Positions 1-8,545 of a DNA stretch of 64,000 bases are shown here, piece after piece. The first letter of the stretch is position 1. Each line of letters begins with the position of its first letter. Source of the DNA: Thermomonas brevis (lineage in GTDB: Bacteria; Pseudomonadota; Gammaproteobacteria; Xanthomonadales; Xanthomonadaceae); contig NZ_CP060711.1 in assembly GCF_014395425.1 (NCBI RefSeq), positions 2,976,001 to 3,040,000 of the forward strand, read 5' to 3'. Position numbers and translations under genes: made by a program. The notes beneath the pieces are model-generated. The model saw only the letters and a program-made list of their open reading frames with translations. It did not search any database and was not told the origin of the DNA.

Positions 1-627
1 GCACAGCCGCTGCTGCTGGCCGCCGGACAGGCCCAGCCCGCTCTCCTTCAGCTTGTCCTTCACCTCGTCCCACAGCGCGGCCTGGCGCAGCGCCTGCTCG
101 ACGCGCGCGTCCATCTCCGCCTTGTTCAGCCGCTCGTGGTGGCGGATGCCGTAGGCGACGTTCTCGTAGATCGTCATCGGGAACGGCACCGGCTTCTGGA
201 ACACCATGCCGACCTTGCTGCGCAGCCGGTTCATCGGATACGCCGGGTCGAGGATGTTCTCGCCGTCCAGCAGCACCTGCCCCTTGGCCTCCAGCTTCGG
301 GTACAGCGCGTAGATGCGGTTGAACACGCGCAGCAGGGTCGACTTGCCGCAGCCGGACGGGCCGATCAGCGCGGTCACGCGCTTCTCCGGGATGTCCAGG
401 TCGATGTTCTTCACCGCGTGGAACTTGTCGTACCAGAAGTTCAGCCCGCGCGCGGCGATCTTGATCGGCGGCGCTTCCGGCAGGGCGGCCTCGCGCACGG
501 GCGGCGCGACGGCAAGGTGTGCGTCGTTCATGGACGGAATCCGGTCGGGGGTCATGGTCATCGCGGGACGGGGCGGCGCGCTTGCCCGGAGCGGGAAAGC
601 CGTCGCGGCGGTGGAGGCGTCAGTCAT
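1..627 (-). CDS. pstB: Phosphate ABC transporter ATP-binding protein PstB (partial, C-terminus off the left edge)
   Basis: This is the ATPase subunit of the high-affinity phosphate importer PstSCAB, acting on the cytoplasmic face of the inner membrane. The Walker A motif GPSGCGKST is encoded near 345-375, followed by the Q-loop region [12 protein letters not shown]. The ABC signature LSGGQQQRL lies against the window edge, so Walker B and the rest of the C-terminus are missing here. The start is uncertain. The ATG at 627 overlaps the pstA stop (ATGACTGA), which suggests translational coupling, and further in-frame ATGs lie at 561, 555 and 531; the conserved part begins after 531. Gene order pstS-pstC-pstA-pstB is the usual one, and Pho-type boxes sit upstream of pstS and pstC. 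Confidence 0.95.
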   Translation of the reverse strand, partial: MTDASTAATAFPLRASAPPRPAMTMTPDRIPSMNDAHLAVAPPVREAALPEAPPIKIAARGLNFWYDKFHAVKNIDLDIPEKRVTALIGPSGCGKSTLLRVFNRIYALYPKLEAKGQVLLDGENILDPAYPMNRLRSKVGMVFQKPVPFPMTIYENVAYGIRHHERLNKAEMDARVEQALRQAALWDEVKDKLKESGLGLSGGQQQRLC

Positions 628-1483
628 GGGCGGCGCGCTTGCGCAGCAGGAAGGCGCGGGCCAGCAGGCTGGTCGCCAGCACGAACAGGGTGATCAGCAG
701 CGCGCCGGCCCAGGCCAGGTGCTCCCAGTTCTCGTAGCCGCTGCCGGCGAACTTGTACATCACCAGCGGCACCGCGCTCATCGCGCCGCCGATCTTGAGG
801 CTGAAGAATTCGTTGCCGAAGGCGGTGAACAGCAGCGGCGCGGTTTCGCCGGCGATGCGCGCCAGCGCCAGCAGGATGCCGGTGACGATGCCGGGCAGGG
901 CGCTGCGGTACAGCACCTGCACGGTCACCTTCCACTGCGGGATGCCCAGCGACAGCGCGGCCTCGCGCATCTGCACCGGCACCAGCCGCAGCATCTCGTC
1001 GGTGGTGCGCACCACCACCGGCAGCACGATGAAGGCCAGCGACAGCGCGCCGGCGATCGCGGAGAAGTTGCCGCCGGTGTTCATCACGAAGGCCGCGTAC
1101 ACGAACAGGCCCAGCACGATCGACGGCGCCGACAGCAGGATGTCGTTGACGAAGCGCACCGCCGCGCCCAGCCGGCGATGGTTGCCGAACTCGGCCAGCC
1201 AGGTGCCGGCAGCGACGCCCAGCGGCGTGCCGATCAGCACGCCCATGCCGCACATCAGCAGGGAACCGACGATGGCGTTGCGCAGGCCGCCTTCCTCCAT
1301 CGGCGGCGGCTGGTCCTGCGTGAACAGCGAAAGGTCCAGATGCGCGAGGCCTTTCGCAAGCAGCGTCCACAGGATCCAGCCGAGGAAGGCCAGGCCGAAC
1401 AGCGCGGCGGCGCAGGACAGGCCGATGGCGACGACATTGGTGACGCTGCGGCGGCGGTACAGCGAAGCGGACGGGGCGCTCAC
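620..1483 (-). CDS. pstA: Phosphate ABC transporter permease PstA
   Basis: Inner-membrane permease subunit that pairs with PstC to form the phosphate channel. The predicted 287 residues fit the family. A first membrane helix lies at about residues 15-40, and the type-1 permease (BPD_transp_1) region follows with the EAA-like loop [19 protein letters not shown]. The start is a GTG at 1483 whose GTGA overlaps the stop of pstC, and the gene's own stop overlaps the first pstB ATG. The three genes are therefore translationally coupled. No earlier in-frame start would avoid running into pstC. Confidence 0.95.
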   Translation of the reverse strand: MSAPSASLYRRRSVTNVVAIGLSCAAALFGLAFLGWILWTLLAKGLAHLDLSLFTQDQPPPMEEGGLRNAIVGSLLMCGMGVLIGTPLGVAAGTWLAEFGNHRRLGAAVRFVNDILLSAPSIVLGLFVYAAFVMNTGGNFSAIAGALSLAFIVLPVVVRTTDEMLRLVPVQMREAALSLGIPQWKVTVQVLYRSALPGIVTGILLALARIAGETAPLLFTAFGNEFFSLKIGGAMSAVPLVMYKFAGSGYENWEHLAWAGALLITLFVLATSLLARAFLLRKRAAHD

Positions 1484-2445
1484 CGGTTGCCCTCCTTGCG
1501 CGACAGGTTCAGCAGCATCAGCCGGGCGATGGCCAGCACCACCAGGGTGACGACGAACAGGACGAAGCCGAGCAGCAGCAGGGCGGCGCGGTAGGTTTCG
1601 GTGGCCTCGCCGAAGTCGTTTGCGATCAATGCGGCAATCGTGGTGGACGGCTCCAGCAGCGAAGCGGTGAAGCCCACGCTGTTGCCGATCACGAAGGCCA
1701 CCGCCATCGTCTCGCCCAGCGCGCGGCCGAGGCCGAGGAACACGCCGCCGATCACCGCGCTGCGGGTATAGGGCAACACGATGTCCCAGCTCACTTCCCA
1801 CTTGGTCGCGCCGAGCGCGTAGGCGGATTCCTTGAGCCGGGACGGCACGGTCAGGAACACCTCGCGCATCGTCGAGGAGATGAACGGGATCACCATGATC
1901 GACAGCACGATGCCGGAGGTCAGCATGCCGGCGCCGATCGGCGGGCCGCGGAACAGCGCGCCGATCACCGGCAGCGGGCCCACGTGTTCGTCGAGCCAGG
2001 GAATCAGGTGCTCGCGCATCACCGGCATCAGCACGAAGAAGCCCCACATGCCGTAGATGATCGAGGGAATGCCGGCCAGCAGTTCGATGGCGGTGCCGAC
2101 CGGCGCGCGCATCCAGCGCGGCGCCACTTCGGTCAGGAAGAAGGCGATGCCGAAGCTCACCGGCACCGCGATCGCCATCGCGATGACCGCCGTCACTATC
2201 GTGCCGTAGATCGGCACCAGCGCGCCGTATCTGTTCTCGACCGGGTTCCAGTCGCTGGAGATGAAGAAGTTGAGCCCCTCGTGCGCCAGCACGCTGCGCC
2301 CGCCCCACAGCATCGACAGCGCCGCGCCGGCCAGGGTGACCAGCACGAAGACCGCGGTGGCGGTCAGCAGCCAGCGGAACTGCCGGTCGTGGCGCGCGTC
2401 GGCGGCGTCGCGGCGGGAGCTGGCGGGAACGGCGATGGCATTCAT
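1480..2445 (-). CDS. pstC: Phosphate ABC transporter permease PstC
   Basis: Inner-membrane permease partner of PstA in phosphate import. The reading frame shows about six hydrophobic helices and the EAA-type cytoplasmic loop around KESAYALGATKWEVSWDIVL. I take the ATG at 2445 (MNAIAVPASS), giving 321 residues; an in-frame ATG at 2469 would add eight Arg-rich residues of no family character. A Pho-box-like repeat at 2519-2536 sits about 75 bases upstream. A terminator after pstS separates the two genes, so pstCAB can be transcribed on its own. Confidence 0.93.
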   Translation of the reverse strand: MNAIAVPASSRRDAADARHDRQFRWLLTATAVFVLVTLAGAALSMLWGGRSVLAHEGLNFFISSDWNPVENRYGALVPIYGTIVTAVIAMAIAVPVSFGIAFFLTEVAPRWMRAPVGTAIELLAGIPSIIYGMWGFFVLMPVMREHLIPWLDEHVGPLPVIGALFRGPPIGAGMLTSGIVLSIMVIPFISSTMREVFLTVPSRLKESAYALGATKWEVSWDIVLPYTRSAVIGGVFLGLGRALGETMAVAFVIGNSVGFTASLLEPSTTIAALIANDFGEATETYRAALLLLGFVLFVVTLVVLAIARLMLLNLSRKEGNR

Positions 2446-2518
2446 TCGGTCTGCTCGTCGCGCCCGCATCGGCGGGCGGCTGCTGTCGTTCGGTGTGGCG
2501 CCATGAAACGATGTTTTT

Positions 2519-2536
2519 GTGACATCCCGATGACGC
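2519..2536 (-). promoter_or_regulatory. Pho-box-like direct repeat upstream of pstC
   Basis: Read on the minus strand the site is GCGTCATCGGGATGTCAC: two GTCA cores spaced 11 bases apart, as in the PhoB consensus CTGTCAT-N4-CTGTCAY. It lies between the pstS terminator and the pstC start, so PhoB would drive pstCAB separately from pstS. The N4 spacer is not AT-rich, as is common in GC-rich genomes. Confidence 0.6.
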
Positions 2537-2579
2537 TGTCACCGGTTTTCGACATGCGGCGTTGCATGTGGATCAGGCG

Positions 2580-2605
2580 AAAAAAAAGCGGGCCCGAAGG
2601 CCCGC
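2580..2605 (-). terminator. Rho-independent terminator after pstS
   Basis: On the minus strand a perfect 7-bp stem GCGGGCC/GGCCCGC with loop TTCG is followed by eight T residues. It lies 24 bases beyond the pstS stop. It explains how pstS can be expressed at a higher level than the permease genes. Confidence 0.9.
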
Positions 2606-2629
2606 CCTGTTTGCCGCGTCGCACCGGGA

Positions 2630-3640
2630 TTACTTGACGTTCTGCGTCCAGTAGCCCTGGATCTGCTGGACCAGCGAATCCGGCAGCGGCACGTAGCCCA
2701 GCGAGGTGGCGGCGTCGTCGCCGTTGGCATAGACCCAGCGGAAGAATTCGATGGCGGCCTTGGTGCCCGGCTTGCCGTCCTTGTGCACCAGCATGAAGTT
2801 GGTGGCGGTGATCGGCCAGGCGTTCTGGCCGGGCGCGTTGGTGACCACCAGGAAGAAGTCCTTGGCCGACTTCCAGTCCGCGCTGGCGGCGGCTTCGGCG
2901 AAGCTGTCGTCGCTCGGGTTGACGTAGTTGCCGGCGGCGTTCTTCAGGCGCGAGTAGGGCACCTTGTTCTGGATCGCGTAGGCCAGTTCGACGTAGCCGA
3001 TGCTGCCTTTGATCTGCTTGATGTAGGCGGACACGCCCTCGTTGCCCTTGCCGCCGATGCCGACCGGCCACTTGACCGCGGTGCCTTCGCCGACCTTGGA
3101 CTTCCACTCCGGGCTGACCTTGGACAGGTAGTTGGTGAAGTTGAAGCTGGTGCCGGAGCCGTCCGAGCGGTGCACCACGGTGATCTTCTGCGACGGCAGG
3201 CTGATGCCGCGGTTGGTGGCGGCGATGCGGGCGTCATCCCACATGGTGATCTTGCCGAGGAAGATGTCGGCCAGCACGTCCGGGTCCAGCTTCATCGCGC
3301 CGGCGGCGACGCCGGGCAGGTTGAACGCCGGCACCACGCCGCCGATCACCGACGGGAACTGCGCCAGGCCCGAGCGCGCCAGCTCGTCAGGCGGCAGCGG
3401 CTTGTCGGAGGAACCGAAGTCGACCGTGCCGGCCTTGATCTGGGCGATGCCGCCGCCGGAGCCGATCGACTGGTAATTCACTTCCTTGCCGGTGGCGGCC
3501 TTGTAGTCGGACGACCACTTGGACATCGCCGGATAGACGAAGGACGCGCCAGCGCCGGTCACGTCGGAGGCGAAGGCGTTGGCTGCAAAGCTGGTCGCCA
3601 GCGCGAGCGCGGCGAGGCGGAACTTGAAGGACTTGGACAC
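2630..3640 (-). CDS. pstS: Periplasmic phosphate-binding protein PstS
   Basis: Periplasmic receptor that hands phosphate to PstCAB. The start is the GTG at 3640, preceded by AGGAG at a spacing of six bases; the frame is open further upstream but without family features. The 336-residue product begins with a signal peptide, with cleavage predicted after SFAANAFA. The mature start DVTGAGASFVYPAMSKW and the later segment HRSDGSGTSFNFTNYLS are typical phosphate-contact regions of PstS. A Pho-type repeat lies about 90 bases upstream and a strong terminator follows. The gene is divergent from a phosphate-selective-type porin, which fits a shared phosphate-starvation response. Confidence 0.96.
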   Translation of the reverse strand: MSKSFKFRLAALALATSFAANAFASDVTGAGASFVYPAMSKWSSDYKAATGKEVNYQSIGSGGGIAQIKAGTVDFGSSDKPLPPDELARSGLAQFPSVIGGVVPAFNLPGVAAGAMKLDPDVLADIFLGKITMWDDARIAATNRGISLPSQKITVVHRSDGSGTSFNFTNYLSKVSPEWKSKVGEGTAVKWPVGIGGKGNEGVSAYIKQIKGSIGYVELAYAIQNKVPYSRLKNAAGNYVNPSDDSFAEAAASADWKSAKDFFLVVTNAPGQNAWPITATNFMLVHKDGKPGTKAAIEFFRWVYANGDDAATSLGYVPLPDSLVQQIQGYWTQNVK

Positions 3641-3727
3641 GGAGAACTCCTGGAGGGCGGAATCGACGGGCTTGCCCGTTTCGCCGCGCATTGCACCGCC
3701 GCCGCGTGACAGTGCCGGGTAGGTTCG

Positions 3728-3745
3728 ATGACGGTTGCGTGACAT
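3728..3745 (-). promoter_or_regulatory. Pho-box-like direct repeat upstream of pstS
   Basis: The minus strand reads ATGTCACGCAACCGTCAT: TGTCA and CGTCA 11 bases apart, matching the PhoB repeat spacing. A further TGTCA lies nearer the gene. The orientation points to pstS. No comparable repeat facing the divergent porin gene was seen in the shared 267-base intergenic region. Confidence 0.6.
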
Positions 3746-3907
3746 GCGGCGATGCGCACGCAGTTTTCGCATCGCGGGCGAGAAAGCGCCGCGACCGACA
3801 CGAAACTGCAATCGACGGCATGTGAAATCCGGCTCCGACATGCGACGCCGGCGCAGACCCGCGCGCAACGGTCATCCATGCAGCCCTCATCCATTCGGAG
3901 TCAAACC

Positions 3908-5104
3908 ATGCGTCCCAATCATCTGGCCGCCGCGATCGCCCTGGTCGTCGCCGGCACCCTCAGTTCCACCGCCGCCGCGCAGAGCGCGCCGAGCGCCCAG
4001 GACATCGCCGAGCTGAAGGCGCAGATCGCCGCGCTGCAGGCCCAGATCCAGAGCCTGGAGGAGCGCAGCGACGCGCAGTCGGACGTGAACGTCGCCCAGG
4101 CCAAGACCAACGAGCAGCTGGACGACGTGGCCTCGCTGAAGAAGCTGGTCAACGACACCAAGCTCAGCGGCCGCCTGTACTACGACCTGACCAACATCGA
4201 CGACAGCAGCAAGGGCGTGAAGACCGACAAGTCCGGTTTCGCCTTCGACATCAAGCGCTTCTACCTGGGCGTGGACCATAAGTTCAACGACCAGTGGTCG
4301 ATGAACCTGACCACCGACTTCCAGTATTCCTCGGCGATCTCCTCCACCGAGATTTACCTGAAGAAGGCCTACGTGCAGTACAAGCTCAGCGACGCCTTCG
4401 TGCTGCGCGCCGGCGCCGCCGACCTGCCGTGGGTGCCGTTCGCCGAGAACTACTACGGCATGCGCTACATCGAGAACACCATCGCCGACCGCCTGAAGTT
4501 CGGCACCTCGGCCGACTGGGGCGTGCACGCCGGCGGCAAGCTGGCCGGCGGCTCGATGGAGTACGCGGTGGCCGCGCTGAACGGCAACGGCTACAAGAAC
4601 CCGAGCCGCAGCAAGGGCCTGGACGTCGAGGGCCGGCTGAGCTTCGCCCCGACCGAGAAGACCGTGATCGGCATCGGCGCCTACTCCGGCACGCTGGGCA
4701 AGGAGAAGCAGACCGTCGACGCGCTGCACACCGCCAACCGTCTGGACTTCCTGGCCGCCTACATGTCCGGCAACACCCGCTTCGGCGTCGAATACTTCCA
4801 GGCCAGCAACTGGAACAACGTCACCAGTCTCGCGTCCGACAAGGCCAGCGGCTGGTCGCTGTGGGGCAGCGTCGGCCTGAACGACAAGGGCGTGACCCTG
4901 TTCGGCCGCTACGACAACAGCGACATCAGCAAGACGCTGGATCCGACGCTCCAGGACACCTACTACAACATCGGCGTGGAATGGCCGATCGCGCCGGGCG
5001 TGAAGATCGCGACCGTGTACAAGCACACCGGCCAGCGCAACGATGCGCGCAGCAAGGACCTGAAGACCGACGAGTTCGGCGTGTGGGGCGAGTTCCGCTT
5101 CTGA
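3908..5104 (+). CDS. Phosphate-selective-type porin (OprP/OprO family)
   Basis: Outer-membrane beta-barrel protein of 398 residues, probably for anion (phosphate) diffusion. The start at 3908 has GGAG nine bases upstream and gives a clean signal peptide ending TLSSTAAA. A short coiled-coil segment (about residues 35-65, repeated LKAQIAALQAQI) precedes the barrel, a layout common in OprP-like porins of Xanthomonadaceae. The protein ends in aromatic FRF, the usual outer-membrane sorting signal. Its position divergent from pstS supports the phosphate assignment. The specificity loops cannot be judged from sequence alone, so a more general porin role remains possible. Confidence 0.85.
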   Translation: MRPNHLAAAIALVVAGTLSSTAAAQSAPSAQDIAELKAQIAALQAQIQSLEERSDAQSDVNVAQAKTNEQLDDVASLKKLVNDTKLSGRLYYDLTNIDDSSKGVKTDKSGFAFDIKRFYLGVDHKFNDQWSMNLTTDFQYSSAISSTEIYLKKAYVQYKLSDAFVLRAGAADLPWVPFAENYYGMRYIENTIADRLKFGTSADWGVHAGGKLAGGSMEYAVAALNGNGYKNPSRSKGLDVEGRLSFAPTEKTVIGIGAYSGTLGKEKQTVDALHTANRLDFLAAYMSGNTRFGVEYFQASNWNNVTSLASDKASGWSLWGSVGLNDKGVTLFGRYDNSDISKTLDPTLQDTYYNIGVEWPIAPGVKIATVYKHTGQRNDARSKDLKTDEFGVWGEFRF

Positions 5105-5153
5105 TCGGAAGGCATGGATGGCGCGGATCACGACGATCTGCGTCATCCGTACG

Positions 5154-5184
5154 GCAGCAGCGGGACTCGTCCCGCTGTTGCTTT
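5154..5184 (+). terminator. Probable terminator after the porin gene
   Basis: A 12-bp stem (GCAGCAGCGGGA with TCCCGCTGTTGC, one G-U pair) and the loop CTCG are followed by only three T residues. It lies 50 bases after the porin stop. The short T-run makes efficiency uncertain. Confidence 0.6.
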
Positions 5185-5220
5185 GTGTGCAAGGCGAGGC
5201 CGGTCAGCTGGTTTTTTCGG

Positions 5221-5283
5221 CGCGGATCAACGCGGATGAACCTCTGATCGAGGTTTGATCCGCGTTTTCCGCGTTGATCCGCG
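5221..5283. repeat. Perfect 16-bp inverted repeat, CGCGGATCAACGCGGA type
   Basis: The left arm at 5221-5236 and right arm at 5268-5283 are exact reverse complements. The inner sequence repeats the ATCCGCG/CGCGGAT motif and can extend the pairing. It lies between the porin and nth genes, which converge. It looks like a dispersed palindromic (REP-like) intergenic unit rather than a terminator, since no T-tract follows. Confidence 0.6.
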
Positions 5284-5332
5284 TCCGATGCTTCGCTCCA
5301 AGAATGTGCGGAGCACCCGCGCCTTCGTGGAA

Positions 5333-6022
5333 TCAGGTCTGCCAGCTCGACGGCCCCTTCTCGGGCCAGCGGCACAGGTCGTGGATCGGGCAGTGCAGGC
5401 AGTCCGGCTTGCGCGCCTTGCAGGTGTAGCGGCCGTGCAGGATCAGCCAGTGGTGCGCGTCGCGCGCGAACTCGGCCGGCACCAGCTTCACCAGCTTGTC
5501 CTCGACCGTGCGCACGTCCTTGCCGGGCGCGAGGCCGGTGCGGTTCGAGACGCGGAAGATGTGCGTGTCCACCGCGATGGTGGGTTCGCCGAACGCGGTG
5601 TTGAGCACCACGTTGGCGGTCTTGCGGCCCACGCCGGGGAGCGCTTCCAGTTCCTCGCGGGTGTGCGGCACTTCGCCGCCGTGCTTCTCCAGCAGCAGCC
5701 GGCATAGCGCGATCACGTTCGCCGCCTTGGCGTTGTACAGGCCGATGGTGTTGATGTAGCGCTTCAGCCCGTCTTCGCCCAGCGCGAGGATCGCGGCCGG
5801 CGTGTTGGCGACCGGGTACAGCTTGCGGGTCGCCTTGTTGACGCCGACGTCGGTGGCCTGCGCGGACAGCACCACCGCCACCAGCAGCTCGAACGGCGTG
5901 GTGTATTCGAGCTCGGTGGTCGGATGCGGATTGGCGGCGCGCAGGCGCGTGAACAGTTCGACGATCTCGTCCGGCGTCAGCTTGCTGCCGCGCGCGGCGC
6001 GGGGTTTGCCCGGTGCGGTCAT
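5333..6022 (-). CDS. nth: Endonuclease III, DNA glycosylase/AP lyase
   Basis: Removes oxidised pyrimidines from DNA and cleaves the abasic site. The 229-residue length is normal. The helix-hairpin-helix LPGVGRKTANVV carries the catalytic lysine, and VDTHIFRVSNR carries the catalytic aspartate. The C-terminal 4Fe-4S loop C-x6-C-x2-C-x5-C is intact (CKARKPDCLHCPIHDLC). The ATG at 6022 overlaps the stop of the upstream small gene (ATGA), so the two are co-translated. The 305-residue open frame upstream of this ATG has no family character. Confidence 0.97.
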   Translation of the reverse strand: MTAPGKPRAARGSKLTPDEIVELFTRLRAANPHPTTELEYTTPFELLVAVVLSAQATDVGVNKATRKLYPVANTPAAILALGEDGLKRYINTIGLYNAKAANVIALCRLLLEKHGGEVPHTREELEALPGVGRKTANVVLNTAFGEPTIAVDTHIFRVSNRTGLAPGKDVRTVEDKLVKLVPAEFARDAHHWLILHGRYTCKARKPDCLHCPIHDLCRWPEKGPSSWQT

Positions 6023-6411
6023 GCGTGGCGCGCCTTCGCTTTCGCCAATGCGCGCGCGAGCGCGTCCGCGGCGGCGGAGGGCAGCGCGACGGGGGTTGCC
6101 TGCTGCGTGGCCGGCGCGGCAACGGGACGACGCGCGGCCTCGCGTTCGGCCTTGATCCGCGCCAGCCGCGCGGCGCGGGCGCGATGGCGTTCGCGCGCGG
6201 ACAGCGCGAAGCGGCGGGCGTCGCGCGCTTCGATCAGCCGGATGCCGCATTCCCCTGCGCAGGCCGGGCAGGGCCGGGCGTCGAGCAGGCCCAGCGACAG
6301 CGCGGCGTCGAGGTCGTCCTCGCGCAGCGCCGCGAGCAGCGCGTGCGCCGGATGCGGCTGCGCGCAGGCGCAGGCGGGGCAGGGCGGGGCGCTGGCGATC
6401 CGGTCGGTCAT
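6019..6411 (-). CDS. Small Cys-rich, Ala/Arg-rich protein coupled to nth (unknown function)
   Basis: I do not recognise a named family. The 130-residue product has cysteine pairs near the N-terminus (CPACAC at about 11-16 and CPACAGEC at about 48-55), suggesting a metal-binding knuckle or Fe-S site. A basic, Arg/Ala-rich helical tail follows (about residues 65-130). It ends by overlapping the nth start by four bases, so a function with endonuclease III, such as Fe-S handling or nucleic-acid binding, is possible but only inferred. Confidence 0.6.
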   Translation of the reverse strand: MTDRIASAPPCPACACAQPHPAHALLAALREDDLDAALSLGLLDARPCPACAGECGIRLIEARDARRFALSARERHRARAARLARIKAEREAARRPVAAPATQQATPVALPSAAADALARALAKAKARHA

Positions 6412-6519
6412 CGTTGTTTCAATGCGTTGTCGTAATGAGCGCAGCGAGGGACCTGTTTCTGCTTGATGCGGATGCGAAAAAGCAGGTGCTTGACCGCGCT
6501 CAGGATGACGCGCGGCGGT

Positions 6520-7302
6520 TCAGGTGCCGGTGAACGCCGGCTTGCGCTTCTCCAGGAACGCCGACGTCCCTTCGCGCATGTCGTTGGTGGAGAACGCCAG
6601 TCCGAACTGCGCGGCTTCGTACTCCAGCCCTTCCTCGATCCCGCATTCGCCGCCCACGTTCACGCAGTCCAGCATCCCGCGCAGCGCCAGAGGCGCGGCG
6701 GCGGCGAGCTGCGCGGCCAGCTTCATCGTTTCCGTTTCCAGCTCGGCGGCGGGCACCACGCGGTTGACGATGCCGAGCTGCAACGCGCGCTCGGCATTGA
6801 CCGGCGCGCCGGTCAGGCACAGCTCCAGCGTCGCCGCGCGCCCGCACAGGCGCAGCAGGCGCTGGCTGCCGCCGAAGCCGGGGATCAGGCCGAGGTTGAT
6901 CTCCGGCTGGCCGACCTTGGCCGTGTCGGCGGCGATGCGCAGGTGGCAGCTCATCGCCAGCTCCAGCCCGCCGCCGAGGGCGAAGCCGTTCACCATCGCG
7001 ATCACGGGCTTGGGCATGCGCTCGATCCGCCGCATCATCCGCGTGCCGCGCAGCGAGAAATCGCGGCCCTGCACCGGCGTCAGCGCGTTCATCTCGGCGA
7101 TGTCGGCCCCGGCCACGAAGGCTTTCGGGCCGGCGCCGGTCAGCACCACCACCCGCACGGCGGCGTCGCCCGCCGCATCGGCGAAGGCGGCGTCCAGCGC
7201 GTCCAGGGTGGCGGCGTTCAGCGCGTTGAGCTTGTCGGGACGGTTGATGCGGAGGGTGCGCACGCCGTCGTTGGTGTCGATCAGGAGCAGGCTGTCGGTC
7301 AT
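6520..7302 (-). CDS. Enoyl-CoA hydratase/isomerase (crotonase family)
   Basis: Cytosolic crotonase-fold enzyme, probably hydrating 2-enoyl-CoA in fatty-acid or related CoA-ester breakdown. The 260 residues contain the oxyanion-hole segments KAFVAGADIAEM (about 64-75) and NGFALGGGLELAM. The two catalytic glutamates of true hydratases are present, one in GGGLELAM and one in QPEINLGLIPGFGG. The start ATG at 7302 is preferred over one six codons upstream because it begins the family alignment (MTDSLLL). Substrate range cannot be assigned from context. Confidence 0.88.
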   Translation of the reverse strand: MTDSLLLIDTNDGVRTLRINRPDKLNALNAATLDALDAAFADAAGDAAVRVVVLTGAGPKAFVAGADIAEMNALTPVQGRDFSLRGTRMMRRIERMPKPVIAMVNGFALGGGLELAMSCHLRIAADTAKVGQPEINLGLIPGFGGSQRLLRLCGRAATLELCLTGAPVNAERALQLGIVNRVVPAAELETETMKLAAQLAAAAPLALRGMLDCVNVGGECGIEEGLEYEAAQFGLAFSTNDMREGTSAFLEKRKPAFTGT

Positions 7303-7518
7303 CGGGGTTCCGGGGAACATGAACGGGAAATCCGGTGGCGGGCGGAACTTCGGCCGTCCGCGCCGGTCGCAGGGGAGGGTTCAGTAGCCGTCAAGGGCTG
7401 CGGCCAGTATCCTAGCGTGTCGCGTCGGTGCGGTTCGACCGGACGGACGAATCGACCGGCGGCGACGCCGGTTTCCTGCAGGCCGCCCCGGTGGCCTCTT
7501 CAACGAATGAGGTTGTGG

Positions 7519-8256
7519 ATGAAGTTGCGTGCGATCGCTGCCAGCGTGGCGGCCCTGACCCTGACCGCCGGCATCGCTTCGGCGCAGACCAAGCCGGCGG
7601 CCGCTCCCGCCACCCCCGCCGCCAAGCCGGCGGCCGGTTCGGAAACCCCGCCGGTGGTGGACAAGACCCACGCCAGCTACGCCTTCGGCTGGCAGCTCGG
7701 CCAGGAACTGGCCAATGCCGATGAGCCGATCGACATCGCCACCGTGGTGCGCGGCGTGCAGGACGCCTTCGCCAAGAAGCAGCCGGCCTACACCGAGCAG
7801 CAGCTGGGCACCGCCTACGCCGGCTTCCAGAAGCGCCTCGAACTGAAGGCGCAGGCCGCCTTCCGCAAGGCGCTGGCCGACAACGAGGCGCAGTCCGCCG
7901 ATTTCGTCACCAAGTACAAGGCCGAGCAGGGCGTGATCACCCTGCCGAGCGGCATCATGTACCGCGTCGCCAAGGCCGGCACCGGCGCCAAGCCGACCGC
8001 CAACAGCGAAGTGCAGATCGCGTTCCGCAGCTTCCTGGGCGCGGTGGGCGTGCCGCTGAGCGGCGTGCAGACGCCGCCGCCGTTCAAGGTGTCCGACGCG
8101 CCGATCCCGGCGCTGAAGGAAACCCTGCCGCTGATGGCGCAGGGCACCGTGTGGGAAGTGGTCATTCCGCCGGGCAAGGGCCTGGGCGGCGCGCAGAACC
8201 AGCAGTTCGCGAAGCAGGCCGTGGCCATGCAGATCGAGCTGGGCGCGGTGAAGTAA
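7519..8256 (+). CDS. Exported FKBP-type (Mip/FkpA-like) protein with a degenerate isomerase domain
   Basis: The product has 245 residues: a signal peptide (cleavage after GIASA), a Pro/Ala-rich linker, the FKBP N-terminal dimerisation domain (about 50-135, starting YAFGWQLGQEL) and a C-terminal FKBP-like domain (about 150-245). The catalytic core is unusual. The typical Y-x-G and DGxxFDSS segments read VQIAFRSFLGAVGVPLSG here, while the VVIPPGKGLGG strand is retained. It is therefore probably a periplasmic chaperone with reduced or altered prolyl isomerase activity. The ATG at 7519 has GAGG six bases upstream; an in-frame ATG at 7507 lacks one. Confidence 0.8.
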   Translation: MKLRAIAASVAALTLTAGIASAQTKPAAAPATPAAKPAAGSETPPVVDKTHASYAFGWQLGQELANADEPIDIATVVRGVQDAFAKKQPAYTEQQLGTAYAGFQKRLELKAQAAFRKALADNEAQSADFVTKYKAEQGVITLPSGIMYRVAKAGTGAKPTANSEVQIAFRSFLGAVGVPLSGVQTPPPFKVSDAPIPALKETLPLMAQGTVWEVVIPPGKGLGGAQNQQFAKQAVAMQIELGAVK

Positions 8257-8300
8257 GCATCGCACGGCCCGCGCGCTCCGGCGCGGGCAAGCAAGCGTTC

Positions 8301-8334
8301 CGAAGCGCCGGCCCCGTGCCGGCGCTTCGCGTTT
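8301..8334 (+). terminator. Probable terminator after the FKBP-like gene
   Basis: A perfect 12-bp stem CGAAGCGCCGGC/GCCGGCGCTTCG with a 5-base loop is followed by CGTTT. It ends 20 bases before the DUF1289 start, separating the two transcripts. Confidence 0.6.
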
Positions 8335-8353
8335 GCGGCGCTACCATGTAGCG

Positions 8354-8545
8354 ATGAGTTCCCAATTCCGCGCCGTGCTCAGTCCCTGCATCGGCGTCTG
8401 CATCCTCGACGAAGACGGCCTGTGCCGCGGCTGCCACCGCACCGGCGCCGAAATCGCGGCCTGGGGCGCGATGGGCGACGACGCCCGCCTGCGCTACATG
8501 GACGTGATCCTGCCCGCGCGCGCCGTGCAGCGGGAGGCGGAATGA
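8354..8545 (+). CDS. DUF1289 family small Cys-rich protein
   Basis: A 63-residue protein with the DUF1289 pattern: SPCIGVCILDEDGLCRGC followed by HRTGAEIAAW. Four cysteines probably bind a metal or Fe-S cluster. The family is widespread in proteobacteria and its function is not established. It overlaps the following Nudix gene by four bases (ATGATG around the stop), so the two are translationally coupled. Confidence 0.85.
   Translation: MSSQFRAVLSPCIGVCILDEDGLCRGCHRTGAEIAAWGAMGDDARLRYMDVILPARAVQREAE

Noticed and set aside
3641..3868. N-terminal extension of PstS in an open frame to 3868
   Set aside because: The GTG at 3640 has AGGAG at good spacing and gives a proper signal peptide; the extension has no export features and would cover the Pho-type box.
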